From AcAMD-5 sp044343935 (GTDB lineage Bacteria; Actinomycetota; Actinomycetes; S36-B12; UBA5976), in contig JBIJDU010000001.1 of assembly GCA_044343935.1 (NCBI GenBank), positions 71,411-135,410 of the forward strand: a DNA stretch of 64,000 nucleotides. The letters are read 5' to 3'. The position numbers and the translations under genes were made by a program. This document shows positions 8,527 to 17,668 of the stretch, one piece after another; positions within the stretch are counted from its first letter, which is position 1; every line of letters starts with the position of its first letter. Below the pieces are notes generated by a model. It was not told the origin of the DNA. It saw only the letters and a list, made by a program, of their open reading frames with translations, and did not search any database.

Positions 8527-8997
8527 TTATTTTCGGTTAGCAATTTTGTAAAGCAAATAGCTAATTGCAAATGCAGTCAACAAAAACGGCGCTAAATTTG
8601 ATAGTCGAGTAAAAATCGTTGCGCCTAATTGATTTATTGGATTGGCGGATTGAATAATTCCAATCAAATCTGGCAAGGTCACCGCCACTAAATAAGCGGC
8701 TGGAGGCGTGGCGACTAAATAAGCAAGATCAGCTTCGTTCAACATGCCCCGACCAATTAGCACTAGTGCAATGCCGGCAACTCCGGTGATTATCCCGATT
8801 TCACCTCGAAGCCAATCTTCAATTGCGGCAGTAAGGCTGAGCACCATAAACATAACCAAGATAAATCGGCCAGTGCGCGGCGTATCGACAACTTCAGGTA
8901 TCACCCGGCGACGTGATGCCACAGCGGGCCGAGCGTTATCGGCTAACTCACCGGATGCACCAATCGCTCGGTAAAGCTGTCCTGGTTTCTGTGCCAT
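8527..8997 (-). CDS. DUF6542-like membrane protein next to ychF
   Basis: The protein has about 156 residues: a hydrophilic N-terminus rich in Ala/Arg followed by four hydrophobic segments, the last ending in a basic KIANRK tail. A membrane protein occupies this site between ispH and ychF in mycobacteria (Rv1111c), so the assignment is positional. ATG 8997 is preferred because TACGAT (plus 9005-9010) ends 7 nt upstream; ATG 9006 with GATACT is the alternative, and longer starts would run into ychF. Function unknown. Confidence 0.65.
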   Translation of the reverse strand: MAQKPGQLYRAIGASGELADNARPAVASRRRVIPEVVDTPRTGRFILVMFMVLSLTAAIEDWLRGEIGIITGVAGIALVLIGRGMLNEADLAYLVATPPAAYLVAVTLPDLIGIIQSANPINQLGATIFTRLSNLAPFLLTAFAISYLLYKIANRK

Positions 8998-9034
8998 ATC
9001 TACCATCGTAATGAGTATCCCTAGGATTGCCGCC
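8998..9034. promoter_or_regulatory. Divergent leaderless promoters between the DUF6542-like gene and ychF
   Basis: The 37-bp gap contains TACGAT on the minus strand (plus 9005-9010) and TAGGAT on the plus strand (9022-9027), each ending 7 nt before its start codon. No ribosome sites are seen on either side. Activity is inferred. Confidence 0.6.
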
Positions 9035-10108
9035 ATGGCGCTCACAATTGGAATTGTTGGCCTGCCCAATGTAGGCAAATCAACGATGTTTAACGCATTA
9101 ACTCGAAGCAACGTCCTTGCCGCAAACTATCCATTTGCCACCATTGAACCTAACGTAGGTGTGGTTGGCGTACCTGATGCCAGGTTAAATGTTTTGGCGA
9201 AAATGTTCGGTTCCGAAAAGATTCTGCCAGCAACAGTTTCGTTTGTTGATATTGCTGGCATTGTGAAAGGTGCCAGCGAAGGCGCGGGATTAGGAAACAA
9301 ATTCCTGGCTAACATTCGAGAGGCAGATGCAATCTGCCAAGTGATTCGCGGCTTTGCCGATCCAGATGTAATTCACGTTGATGGGCGAATCTCACCAAAA
9401 GACGATATTGAAACCATCAATACTGAATTGATTTTGGCAGACCTACAGACCTTAGAAAAAGCGATTCCGCGACTACAAAAAGAAGCACGAAACGACAAAT
9501 CTAAGCAGGAAGCTTTAGTTGCGGCTGAAGCTGCCCAAAAAATCCTGAACGAGGGCAAAACTATCTTTGCATCTGGTGTTGATCGCGAACCATTGCGCGA
9601 ACTATTCCTGCTAACCGCAAAGCCATTCTTATACGTTTTCAATGTGGATGATGCTGGTTTAATGGACGCAGCAGCTAAAGCTCAGATGCAAGCAATCGTT
9701 GCGCCAGCCGAAGCAATTTTCTTAGATGCCAGATTGGAAACTGAATTACTTGAGCTTAGCGATGAGGAAGCCCTTGAGTTGTTAAGCAGCGTGGGTCAGA
9801 CTGAATCTGGCTTAAGCACGCTGGCTCGAGTTGGCTTTAATACGCTTGGGCTGCAAACTTATTTAACTGCTGGACCAAAAGAAGCTAGAGCTTGGACTAT
9901 TCCAAAAGGCGCTACTGCCCCAGAGGCAGCTGGCGTTATTCACACGGACTTTCAGCGAGGCTTTATTAAGGCTGAAATAGTTGGCTTTGATGATTTAGTT
10001 AAGTCTGGATCGATGGCTGAAGCTAAATCAAAAGGACTGGTTCGCACTGAGGGTAAAGAGTATGTGATGGCCGATGGTGATGTTGTTGAGTTTAGATTCA
10101 ACGTTTAA
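9035..10108 (+). CDS. ychF: Ribosome-associated P-loop NTPase YchF
   Basis: Universal Obg-family ATPase/GTPase implicated in translation and redox stress. G1 is GLPNVGKS near residue 8, G3 lies in VDIAGIVKGASEGAGLGN, and NVDD takes the place of the GTP-selective NKxD motif, as is typical for YchF, which prefers ATP. A coiled-coil insert follows, and the C-terminal TGS-like domain carries AWTIPKGATAPEAAGVIHTDF. Start at ATG 9035: TAGGAT ends 7 nt upstream and the protein begins directly with the first strand, unlike an upstream in-frame ATG at 9011 that would overlap the divergent promoter. Confidence 0.95.
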   Translation: MALTIGIVGLPNVGKSTMFNALTRSNVLAANYPFATIEPNVGVVGVPDARLNVLAKMFGSEKILPATVSFVDIAGIVKGASEGAGLGNKFLANIREADAICQVIRGFADPDVIHVDGRISPKDDIETINTELILADLQTLEKAIPRLQKEARNDKSKQEALVAAEAAQKILNEGKTIFASGVDREPLRELFLLTAKPFLYVFNVDDAGLMDAAAKAQMQAIVAPAEAIFLDARLETELLELSDEEALELLSSVGQTESGLSTLARVGFNTLGLQTYLTAGPKEARAWTIPKGATAPEAAGVIHTDFQRGFIKAEIVGFDDLVKSGSMAEAKSKGLVRTEGKEYVMADGDVVEFRFNV

Positions 10109-12150
10109 AGCTGCTTAAACATCTCTAACTCAGTCTTTAACAGTGTTTCAGTTACTGACACTTGCGGTGTCATGTGAGTGACGTTTGATAATGGCAAGAA
10201 TTGATGCTGTAATCCCAAATTAATTAGGTGAGCTGATAACTGCAAGCTATGAGCTGCTAACACGTTGTCATCAGCTAAGCCATGCACAATTAGTAACTTG
10301 CCAATTCGAGTTGGATTTAATGTCAACAGCGAGTTTTGATCGTAGGTAACCGGGTCATTGGCTGGATGGCCTAGGTAGCGCTCCGTGTATGCCGAGTCAT
10401 ACAACCGCCATTCCGTAACGGGCGCACCAGCAACAGCAACTTTAAAAATGTCTGGCTGCACCATAGTTGCCAGCGCACTTAGATAACCACCAAATGACCA
10501 CCCTCGAATGCCAACTCGGTCTACATCAAGCACGCCAGGTAGCTCTTTATTTGCTTGCTCCAGCGCTGCTATTTGGCAATCAAGTGATGCGGTGAAGTTT
10601 TTAGTAATGGCATGTTCCCAATGCACATTTACTCCGGGCGAGCCCAGACCATCAGAAACAATTACGGCAAATCCTTGATCGGCAAACCATTGATCCAGCG
10701 CATATTTGCGCTTGGTGCCAAGCACGAGTTGCGCATGTGGCCCGCCATACGGCGACATAATCACTGGCAGCGGTCCAGTTGCTGAATTTGGTAATAACAC
10801 CACCGTGCGATTTGTTTGGGTATCACGTAATCGAGTTAAGTTAATCTGGATATTTGGTGCGAATGAATAATCTTCTAACGTAAAGGAGTTATCCGAAGTA
10901 ATCACCTGATATATCGGATCTTGATTAAAACTAGTTGTCATTATTACTCGCACCAAAGCAGTTGCAGCAAGCAAACTGGAATATTGTCCAGCGGAAGTTA
11001 ATTCGATAATCTCACCATCTTGTACTTGCAAGATTTGATTAAAAGCAGAATCAGTTGTGGCTTCGATTAGTGCTAACTCTTCGTTGCTAAAGCCAATATT
11101 GCGGACATACCAATTAGTTGGTGTTACTGGTTCACTATTTCGATACAACCGACGCTGATTCCCATAAAAATCGTCTCGCACATCCCATCTAGTTTCACCG
11201 TGTGCCCGATGCAGTTTCGGTGAACTCTCCACCCAAGTTTGCTGTTGCACCATATCCATGATTTTTGCGCCTGCAGATAAGTCAAACTTCAGATGGTGCT
11301 GCTGCTGCTGACTTCGGTCTAACACAATTGCATAAACGCTCTGGTTGTCACTCCAGCCTGCTTGTGATAGATAAGGAAAGTTTTCAATATCCCACGAAAT
11401 TGCTTGGGATCCAGTGCGAGCTGCGAATATTCGAAGTCCAATTCGAGGGTTTTCAGTACCAGCAAATGGGAATTTGTGATCAGCTATAGGTTTTGTTGGT
11501 TGAGCTAAGTCAGCAATTGCGATTTTGCTAACCATGGTGTCATCAAAGTATTGCACCAAGATTCGCTCACCATCAGGGGAAAACCAAAACCCATTGGATC
11601 TGCCAAACTCTTCTGCACTTAGGAAATCAGCTAATCCCCAAGTGTGATGGTCATTAGGTGTAATTTGATATCCAAGGTGCAACGCATCAGTTGGAATTAC
11701 CCATACCGAACTATTACGCACGCAAGCAATAGTTGTGCCATCAGAACTTAATTGCGGATCAAATACATCAGTTAAGTCAGCTAACTCAATTTTAATTTCT
11801 TCATTAATACGCAAAACAAAGAGTGTGCCACTAAGTGAAAAAACTAATTCAGTGCCAGCTTTAGAAGCTGAAAATGAAGTAATGCCTGCCCCAGATTCTC
11901 GGAGCCGCTCGCGCCGTGCCTTTTCGGCCTCGGGTAGATCGGACGCAATCTCGACATCAGCCGGGTTAAAGATAACTCTGATTTCACCAGTTGCTAAATT
12001 CAATTGTTTGAGTTGCAACACTGGGTCGGTTGGACCGGTGCTCTGCAGAAAATAAACACCGGCATCAGTTATTGCAAATGATCTGGGTGCACCATTGCGA
12101 AAGCGACCAGAGGCAGCGTATTGACTAATAAAGGTTTCCGAGTTACTCAC
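10105..12150 (-). CDS. S9 family prolyl oligopeptidase (dipeptidyl-peptidase IV-like)
   Basis: The N-terminal beta-propeller (about residues 1-430, DPPIV N-terminal type) is followed by an alpha/beta-hydrolase peptidase domain. The nucleophile elbow is GWSFGG (Ser about 551), the acid lies in HGLADDNV and the His in NVTHMTPQ. It would remove N-terminal X-Pro-type dipeptides or cut small Pro-containing peptides. There is no signal peptide, so it is probably cytoplasmic, consistent with a role in peptide scavenging. GTG 12150 is preferred over ATG 12156 because TACCTT ends exactly 6 nt before it. The stop shares TTAA with that of ychF. Confidence 0.88.
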   Translation of the reverse strand: MSNSETFISQYAASGRFRNGAPRSFAITDAGVYFLQSTGPTDPVLQLKQLNLATGEIRVIFNPADVEIASDLPEAEKARRERLRESGAGITSFSASKAGTELVFSLSGTLFVLRINEEIKIELADLTDVFDPQLSSDGTTIACVRNSSVWVIPTDALHLGYQITPNDHHTWGLADFLSAEEFGRSNGFWFSPDGERILVQYFDDTMVSKIAIADLAQPTKPIADHKFPFAGTENPRIGLRIFAARTGSQAISWDIENFPYLSQAGWSDNQSVYAIVLDRSQQQQHHLKFDLSAGAKIMDMVQQQTWVESSPKLHRAHGETRWDVRDDFYGNQRRLYRNSEPVTPTNWYVRNIGFSNEELALIEATTDSAFNQILQVQDGEIIELTSAGQYSSLLAATALVRVIMTTSFNQDPIYQVITSDNSFTLEDYSFAPNIQINLTRLRDTQTNRTVVLLPNSATGPLPVIMSPYGGPHAQLVLGTKRKYALDQWFADQGFAVIVSDGLGSPGVNVHWEHAITKNFTASLDCQIAALEQANKELPGVLDVDRVGIRGWSFGGYLSALATMVQPDIFKVAVAGAPVTEWRLYDSAYTERYLGHPANDPVTYDQNSLLTLNPTRIGKLLIVHGLADDNVLAAHSLQLSAHLINLGLQHQFLPLSNVTHMTPQVSVTETLLKTELEMFKQL

Positions 12151-12213
12151 CCGCATAAGGTAGTGGGAAAGTTGTGCGGTTGCCCTCAGGGTAGTGGGGC
12201 ATAGGCTACGGCT
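12151..12213. promoter_or_regulatory. Divergent leaderless promoters of the S9 peptidase and DUF6113-like genes
   Basis: On the minus strand TACCTT (plus 12157-12162) ends 6 nt before GTG 12150. On the plus strand TAGGCT (12202-12207) ends 6 nt before ATG 12214. No Shine-Dalgarno sequence precedes either start. Transcription start sites are inferred. Confidence 0.55.
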
Positions 12214-12585
12214 ATGCAGATTACGACCTGGCTGAGTTCGGCAATCATTGCGTTATTAACCAGCACTATCGCGGTGTTTTTGAGCTCCTCGGTTTATGGC
12301 GAAATACCGGTGGGATCAATCCTGGCAGCAGGATTGATTTTTTTCGCTACCCGATATCTAAAGAAAACCAGAGATTCATTTTGGCAATCATCGCTAGTAA
12401 TTATCTTTTGGGGTCTGATTACATTTAGAGCAGCTACCCCAACCGCAATGGGTGATTTAATTTTAATTGAAGACCAATTCACTTGGTGGTACGTTGGCTT
12501 AACTGGCAGCGCTGCGCTTATCTCGTTAATCATTCCGTCTAAGTCGGTGGCAAAATCGCCCGACGCAGCTGAGTTCCCGAACTAG
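12214..12585 (+). CDS. Small four-helix membrane protein (DUF6113-like by position)
   Basis: The 123-residue protein has about four hydrophobic segments (residues near 8-25, 32-45, 58-72 and 90-106) and a short hydrophilic tail. Small membrane proteins of the DUF6113 kind are found just upstream of the ferredoxin-dapC genes in other actinobacteria, which is the basis of the tentative name. The last 47 bp overlap the 3' end of convergent cysS, a longer overlap than elsewhere in the window. Function unknown. Confidence 0.55.
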   Translation: MQITTWLSSAIIALLTSTIAVFLSSSVYGEIPVGSILAAGLIFFATRYLKKTRDSFWQSSLVIIFWGLITFRAATPTAMGDLILIEDQFTWWYVGLTGSAALISLIIPSKSVAKSPDAAEFPN

Positions 12586-13927
12586 CATCACTAACTTCAT
12601 AACCCAACTGAGTTAATTCGTCTCGCAATTGATCGCTCAGCGCCCAATTCTTTTGGATTCTAGCCTCGCTGCGCTGCCTAACTAAATTCTTAATTTCATC
12701 GGATAACTCAAGTGGCGCATTCGTTAAATTCAGTTTTAGTAAATCTGCCGCAGTTGCAATGGCATTTGCCCGAGCGCTAGGTGATTTTGATAGTGATTTC
12801 TCTTTGGCGCGCAGTGCAAGCACTGCGTCAGCAGTGTTTAGATTGTTCAATAAATGGTGGGACATCTCAGCTTTAAGTTCATCATCAATCACTGTTGCTA
12901 CCTCAATTTGATCGCTCCAGCGACGAATGGTTTGTTCTGCTGCCACCAAGGAATCCCAAGTTAGATTTAGTTGTTGCCGGAAGTGATTCTCTAAAAATAC
13001 TAATCTAACCGCGGCCGGTGAGATGTTTGCTGCCATTACATCTCGCAGTAGCACAACATTGTTGGTGCTTTTTGACATCTTTCTACCTTCAAAGAGTAAA
13101 TGTTCGGCATGCACCCAAGCACCAACCACTTCGGTGCCAGTTAAGCTGTTTGATTGTGCTCGTTCATTTTCATGATGCGGAAAGCGCAGGTCAATACCGC
13201 CAGTATGAATATCAAAGTGATTTCCAAACGCATTAAGTGACATCACCGTGCATTCAATGTGCCAGCCAGGAAAACCCACTCCCCACGGGGTATCCCAAGT
13301 AAGTTGAGTACGACGCTCATCACTTGTTTTCCAAAGCGCCCAATCGCCATGAAATTTTTTGGCCGCATTTACTTCACCATCAAAGCGATGCCCAGGTTTT
13401 AGTTGATCTAGCGTGTTACCACTGATGGCACCATAACTTGGGAATTTATTGGCACTAAAAAAAACTGAACCATCATCACCTTGATAAGCAAATCCCAATT
13501 CAATCAATTTAGCAATTACATCAACCATCTGATCAATGGTTTCACTAGCGCGCGGTGTTTGATCTGGCAGTTGGACATTCAAGGCAGTTAGATCAGCAAA
13601 ATATTGGGCTTCATATTTGCGGGCAATGTCTAATGCGGTGACATTCTCAATTGCAGCTTGCTGCAGCATTTTGTCCTGTCCTGGATCTGCTGCTTCGAGC
13701 CCAGTGTCATCAACCATATGACCAACGTCGGTGATGTTCTGCACCACCACAGCTTCAATATCAGCGCTGGCAAGTGCGGTTCTAATTAGGTCGGGTAATA
13801 AGAAACTGCGTAAGTTTCCTAAGTGAACATCCCGATAGACAGTTGGTCCGCAGGCATAGATCTTCACCGGAGATTTAGCAGAAATGGCTGCTAAATCACG
13901 AGATTTAGTGTCATAGATGCGGAGCAT
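12539..13927 (-). CDS. cysS: Cysteinyl-tRNA synthetase
   Basis: Charges tRNA-Cys. Class I signatures are present: the Zn ligand in ACGPTVY (about residue 26), the HIGH variant HLGNLR, WHIECTVMS with a second Zn cysteine, FPHHENERAQS, and GRKMSKS (about residue 270). The C-terminal DALR-type helical region and anticodon domain follow, giving 462 residues, normal for CysRS and somewhat longer than the related mycothiol ligase MshC. TAGGCT (plus 13934-13939) ends 6 nt before the ATG, so a leaderless mRNA is predicted. Confidence 0.94.
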   Translation of the reverse strand: MLRIYDTKSRDLAAISAKSPVKIYACGPTVYRDVHLGNLRSFLLPDLIRTALASADIEAVVVQNITDVGHMVDDTGLEAADPGQDKMLQQAAIENVTALDIARKYEAQYFADLTALNVQLPDQTPRASETIDQMVDVIAKLIELGFAYQGDDGSVFFSANKFPSYGAISGNTLDQLKPGHRFDGEVNAAKKFHGDWALWKTSDERRTQLTWDTPWGVGFPGWHIECTVMSLNAFGNHFDIHTGGIDLRFPHHENERAQSNSLTGTEVVGAWVHAEHLLFEGRKMSKSTNNVVLLRDVMAANISPAAVRLVFLENHFRQQLNLTWDSLVAAEQTIRRWSDQIEVATVIDDELKAEMSHHLLNNLNTADAVLALRAKEKSLSKSPSARANAIATAADLLKLNLTNAPLELSDEIKNLVRQRSEARIQKNWALSDQLRDELTQLGYEVSDASSGTQLRRAILPPT

Positions 13928-14021
13928 GGGTTAAGCCTAGAAGGAAATTGCTCGCGGCGTTGCATTTGCTTTGCGGGCGAGAGGCGATAATCTGCGCCTA
14001 AGCAATTTGAGGAGTGGCCCA

Positions 14022-14342
14022 ATGACTTATGTGATTACCGAAGCCTGCATTGATACGCAAGACAAGTCCTGCATTGAAGAATGCCCAGTTGACTGTATTT
14101 ACGAAGGTGATCGCATGCTGTACATCCACCCAGATGAATGCGTGGACTGCGGCGCTTGTGAGCCAGTCTGCCCGGTTGAGGCAATTTTTTATGAAGATGA
14201 TGTACCAGCTGAATTAAGTAACTACACTGCAATTAATCGCGACTTCTTCGTTGAGATTGGCTCACCAGGTGGCGCTAGCAAAGTGGGCCGCGTAGGCAAA
14301 GATGTTGATGTGGTTGCGGCAATGCCACCAAAGGCAAGTTAG
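14022..14342 (+). CDS. fdxA: Seven-iron ferredoxin (FdxA/FdxC type)
   Basis: A small electron carrier with one [3Fe-4S] and one [4Fe-4S] cluster. Cysteines fall in EACIDTQDKSCIEECPVDC and DECVDCGACEPVCPV, the usual 7Fe arrangement, and the C-terminal extension ending near PPKAS is typical of the actinobacterial form (106 residues). The ATG is fixed by GAGGAG about 7 nt upstream and by the conserved MTYVI beginning. It precedes dapC by 3 nt, the same fdx-dapC pairing seen in M. tuberculosis (Rv1177-Rv1178). Confidence 0.95.
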   Translation: MTYVITEACIDTQDKSCIEECPVDCIYEGDRMLYIHPDECVDCGACEPVCPVEAIFYEDDVPAELSNYTAINRDFFVEIGSPGGASKVGRVGKDVDVVAAMPPKAS

Positions 14343-14345
14343 TTC

Positions 14346-15428
14346 TTGCTCGCTGATCAATTACCCGACTTCCCGTGGGATTTGCTGCAACCGGCAGCAA
14401 AATTAGCTGCGAATCATCCAGCTGGCTTAATTGATTTATCCGTTGGCACCCCAGTTGATTCGGTTGCACCGGAAATTCAGGCTGCTGCTGCTGCCGCACT
14501 TGATGCTCATGCTTATCCGTTAACTGCTGGTACCAGTGAATTGATTGCGGCACAAAAAACTTGGTTAACTAAAGTTGCCGCTGCTGATGCAACTGCTCTT
14601 GGCACTATTCCAACTATTGGCTCAAAAGAGGCAGTAGCGCTATTGCCGTTCTTAGTTGGATTATCTAGAAATAGTAAAATTGCAATTCCAAAGTTGGCAT
14701 ATCCAACATATGCTGTTGGTGCATTAGCAGTTGGTGCAACCGTGGTGCTTGCTGATAAACCAGCAGAGTTAACTGAGTCAGTGGATTTTGTTTGGCTTAA
14801 TTCACCATCGAATCCAACTGGAAATGTGTTATCTAAATCAGAACTGATCAGTTGGATTAAATATTCCCGCGATACTGACACCATCGTTGCTAGTGATGAA
14901 TGTTATTTAACGCTAGGCTGGGATGAAACTCCAATTTCGATTCTCAATACCGAACTTACTGGTGGTAACTATCGCAATCTAATTGCGCTGCATTCGCTAT
15001 CTAAACGATCATCACTAGCTGGTTATCGAGCGGCAGCAATTTCAGGTGATAAGGAAATTGTTAACTCATTGTTGCAAGTTAGAAAGCATCTAGGATTAAT
15101 TACGCCAACCCCAAGTCAAGCAGCAGCAACTGCGGCTTGGTTAGATGACGCACATGCGCTAAATCAGCGCGAGGTTTATCAAAATCGCAGAACCTTGATG
15201 CAGCAAGCCTTTCGCTCGGCTGGATTTGAAATCTCACACTCAGTTGCCGGACTGTACTTATGGCTAACTCGCGATGAAGATTGCTGGACCAGTGTTAATT
15301 GGTTGGCCGAGCGCGGAGTGTTAGTGGCGCCGGGAATTTTCTATGGCGAGGCTGGTAGAAAATTTATTCGAGCAGCGATGACTGAAACTGATGCAAAAAT
15401 TAATCAGTTGCGTGACCGATTAATGTAG
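14346..15428 (+). CDS. dapC: N-succinyldiaminopimelate aminotransferase
   Basis: PLP-dependent fold-type I aminotransferase of the succinylase branch of lysine/diaminopimelate synthesis. The PLP lysine is in HSLSKRSSLAGYR, the cofactor-contacting NSPSNPTGN and ASDECYLTL motifs precede it, and the C-terminal APGIFYGEAG binds the substrate carboxylate. The 360-residue length matches actinobacterial DapC. The TTG start, 3 nt after the ferredoxin stop, is supported by AAAGGCAAG just upstream; no better ATG or GTG is available. DapD is encoded convergently next door, overlapping by 9 bp at the stops. Confidence 0.9.
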   Translation: MLADQLPDFPWDLLQPAAKLAANHPAGLIDLSVGTPVDSVAPEIQAAAAAALDAHAYPLTAGTSELIAAQKTWLTKVAAADATALGTIPTIGSKEAVALLPFLVGLSRNSKIAIPKLAYPTYAVGALAVGATVVLADKPAELTESVDFVWLNSPSNPTGNVLSKSELISWIKYSRDTDTIVASDECYLTLGWDETPISILNTELTGGNYRNLIALHSLSKRSSLAGYRAAAISGDKEIVNSLLQVRKHLGLITPTPSQAAATAAWLDDAHALNQREVYQNRRTLMQQAFRSAGFEISHSVAGLYLWLTRDEDCWTSVNWLAERGVLVAPGIFYGEAGRKFIRAAMTETDAKINQLRDRLM

Positions 15429-16328
15429 TGCTTGGTTTAGACCGCCCCAGGTTCCAGTTTTCGATATTGCTTCGATAGCGCCAGTTTGGCTGTTGCGTCT
15501 GAATAACAAACCTGATTCGCCAGATAGTGATGCGGCTTTAATAGTTTTGCCATCAGGTAATAACACTTTGCTGCCAGCAGTTAGATAAAGCCCAGCCTCA
15601 ACAATGCAGTTATCGCCAAGTGAAATACCAATACCTGCGTTAGCACCAATTAAACAATTCTCACCAATTCTAATAATTTCTTTTCCGCCGCCAGATAGCG
15701 TGCCCATAATTGATGCACCGCCACCAATATCGCTGCCAGCACCAACTGTTACGCCAGCACTAATTCGGCCTTCCACCATCGATTGGCCTAATGTGCCAGC
15801 GTTGAAGTTCACAAATCCTTCATGCATTACTACCGTGCCCTCGGCCAGATGTGCCCCTAATCGAACTCGATCAGCATCAGCAATTCGTACGCCAGTTGGC
15901 ACCACATAATCCAGCATTCGAGGAAAACGATCTACACCTAAAATCAAATCGGCAATACCGCGTTGCCGTTGTTGCTGCACATAACTGCTGGCATGCTCAA
16001 CTGGTACCGGACCGGTTGCCGTCCAAGCGGCATTAGCTAGTAAGCCAAAGATGCCATCGAGATTTATGCCATGGGGTTTAACTAAACGATGCGAAAGTAG
16101 ATGTAATCGGAGATAGACATCAAGCGCATCAGTTGGTGCGGTGGTTAAGTCATTAATTACCACAGTTACAACGCGCTTGGTAACCAATTCACTGGCATGA
16201 TTAGGCAGCGTTAGCTGCACCTCAGTTGGTTTTTGGGTTATTGCTGGAGCCGGGAAATAAGCATCTAGCACGGTATCGCCAGCAAATGTGGCAACACCAA
16301 CTGCGGCAGCACTGAGTTTGGTTTCCAT
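15420..16328 (-). CDS. dapD: Tetrahydrodipicolinate N-succinyltransferase
   Basis: Transfers succinyl from succinyl-CoA in the diaminopimelate pathway, the step before DapC. The central region (about residues 150-260) is a left-handed beta-helix of imperfect hexapeptide repeats, with MVEGRISAGVTVGAGSDIGGG and IGANAGIGISLGDNCIVEAG. The N-terminal domain resembles the actinobacterial DapD (Rv1201c) rather than the shorter E. coli form. TACGGT (plus 16335-16340) ends 6 nt before the ATG, predicting a leaderless transcript. Confidence 0.93.
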   Translation of the reverse strand: METKLSAAAVGVATFAGDTVLDAYFPAPAITQKPTEVQLTLPNHASELVTKRVVTVVINDLTTAPTDALDVYLRLHLLSHRLVKPHGINLDGIFGLLANAAWTATGPVPVEHASSYVQQQRQRGIADLILGVDRFPRMLDYVVPTGVRIADADRVRLGAHLAEGTVVMHEGFVNFNAGTLGQSMVEGRISAGVTVGAGSDIGGGASIMGTLSGGGKEIIRIGENCLIGANAGIGISLGDNCIVEAGLYLTAGSKVLLPDGKTIKAASLSGESGLLFRRNSQTGAIEAISKTGTWGGLNQALH

Positions 16329-16367
16329 GCCCGTACCGTAAGGGATGGCACAAGAAGTGAAGGGCTT

Positions 16368-16964
16368 ATGACATCAGTTTGTGTATTTTGTGCGGCAAAT
16401 CAGCAGATTGATCCGATCCATATCCAGCATGCATATGACCTTGGTTATGCCATTGGAGCTAAAGGTTGGCGGCTGGTTTCTGGTGGTGGCTCAGTTTCTT
16501 CCATGGGTGCGGTAACTAAAGGTGCGCGAGCTGCTGGCGGCGAAACTGTTGGCGTTATTCCAAAGGCGTTGTTGGAGCGTGAAGTTGCTGATTTAGCTTC
16601 CACGGAACTTATCTCAGTTACTGATATGCGAACTCGTAAAGCAGAAATGGAACGGTTAGCTGATGCCTTTATTGTGTTGCCTGGTGGCATTGGCACCCTA
16701 GAAGAGTTTTTTGAGATCTGGGTGGCGCGCTCACTTGGCATGCATAACAAACCAGTAATCGTGTTAGATCCCGATGCGATGTATCAGCCGTTGCAGGATT
16801 GGTTAGCGCAAATTACTGCTGCTGGTTTTGTCACTAATGAAGCGGCATATTGTGTTTATTGGACCGCAGATATTGCTGATGCACTAACTCGCATTGAGCA
16901 AGAATTGGCGGCACCGTTTGAAGCAAAACCAACCGAAGCTGGCGTAATGGAAGCGGAGCTCTAA
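16368..16964 (+). CDS. LOG-family protein (Lonely Guy, cytokinin riboside 5'-monophosphate phosphoribohydrolase type)
   Basis: The PGGIGTLEEFFEIW motif and the MRTRKAEM segment form the nucleotide-binding active site of the LOG/YvdD family, which hydrolyses nucleoside 5'-monophosphates to free base and ribose 5-phosphate. The length (198 residues) is usual. A LOG gene lies near dapC/dapD in M. tuberculosis too (Rv1205). GAAGGG 3-8 nt before the ATG may be its ribosome site. The next gene begins directly after the stop, so the two are likely co-transcribed. The physiological substrate is not known. Confidence 0.88.
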   Translation: MTSVCVFCAANQQIDPIHIQHAYDLGYAIGAKGWRLVSGGGSVSSMGAVTKGARAAGGETVGVIPKALLEREVADLASTELISVTDMRTRKAEMERLADAFIVLPGGIGTLEEFFEIWVARSLGMHNKPVIVLDPDAMYQPLQDWLAQITAAGFVTNEAAYCVYWTADIADALTRIEQELAAPFEAKPTEAGVMEAEL

Positions 16965-17402
16965 ATGCGAAGTTCAGATGTTTCATTAACTGTTATGTTG
17001 CCAACTAGTCTGGCTCGTGCGTATGCGGCAATTACAAATTGGGAAGCGCAATCTGATTGGATGATCGGAACTAAAGTTTGGTTATCGCGCGGTGATGGCA
17101 GCAGTGTGGGTTCAGAGATCTCGGCATTCACCGGCATCGGCAAAATTGGCTTTTTAGACACTATGACCGTTACTAAGTTAGCCCCGCCCAACTTAGTTGA
17201 AGTGCTACACACCGGCAAAGTGCTGCGCGGTGAGGGCCGATTTGAGTTAACTGCGGTCTCGGCAAACCAGACCAGATTTGACTGGTTTGAGCGGGTGGAA
17301 ATCCCATTTGGCTATCTGGGGCTGTTGGCTTGGTGGCTGATTCGACCTGGGTTCACCCTGGGCGTCTGGTATTCGCTGCGGAAGTTGGCAAAAAGCCTCT
17401 AA
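16965..17402 (+). CDS. SRPBCC-superfamily ligand-binding protein
   Basis: The 145-residue protein begins with VSLTVMLPTSLARAYAAITNWEAQSDWM and continues with alternating strands and a C-terminal helix, the helix-grip pattern of the START/SRPBCC fold (polyketide cyclase/dehydrase-like, Pfam PF10604). Such proteins bind hydrophobic ligands. The ATG follows the LOG stop immediately, with GGAG of the upstream reading frame serving as ribosome site. The hydrophobic stretch GYLGLLAWWLIRPGF near the C-terminus could touch the membrane. No specific ligand can be proposed. Confidence 0.75.
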   Translation: MRSSDVSLTVMLPTSLARAYAAITNWEAQSDWMIGTKVWLSRGDGSSVGSEISAFTGIGKIGFLDTMTVTKLAPPNLVEVLHTGKVLRGEGRFELTAVSANQTRFDWFERVEIPFGYLGLLAWWLIRPGFTLGVWYSLRKLAKSL

Positions 17403-17491
17403 CTGGGGACTGGCCGCCTCTGGCAGCGGCGCTTCGGGGATAATAAGCGCCTGGTTCAGCCCAGCGAGGCTGATTCGAGAGAGGTGCACCG

Positions 17492-17668
17492 ATGGCAGCA
17501 ATGAAGCCAAGAACTGGCGATGGTCCAATGGAATGCACTAAAGAGGCGCGTCACTACGTGATGCGGATCCCGCTCGAAGGCGGTGGCCGGTTGGTTGTTG
17601 AATTAAATGCAACCGAGGCCCAGGAACTTGGCGAGATCTTGATCGCCGCGATTGTCCCTAAAGCTTAG
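17492..17668 (+). CDS. DUF3117 small conserved actinobacterial protein
   Basis: A 58-residue protein beginning MAAMKPRTGDGPMECTKEAR, the recognisable DUF3117 signature (Rv1211 in M. tuberculosis). GAGAGGTG about 5 nt before the ATG is its ribosome site. The family is nearly universal in actinobacteria and has no established function. Here its 3' end overlaps that of the convergent methyltransferase by 11 bp. Confidence 0.92.
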   Translation: MAAMKPRTGDGPMECTKEARHYVMRIPLEGGGRLVVELNATEAQELGEILIAAIVPKA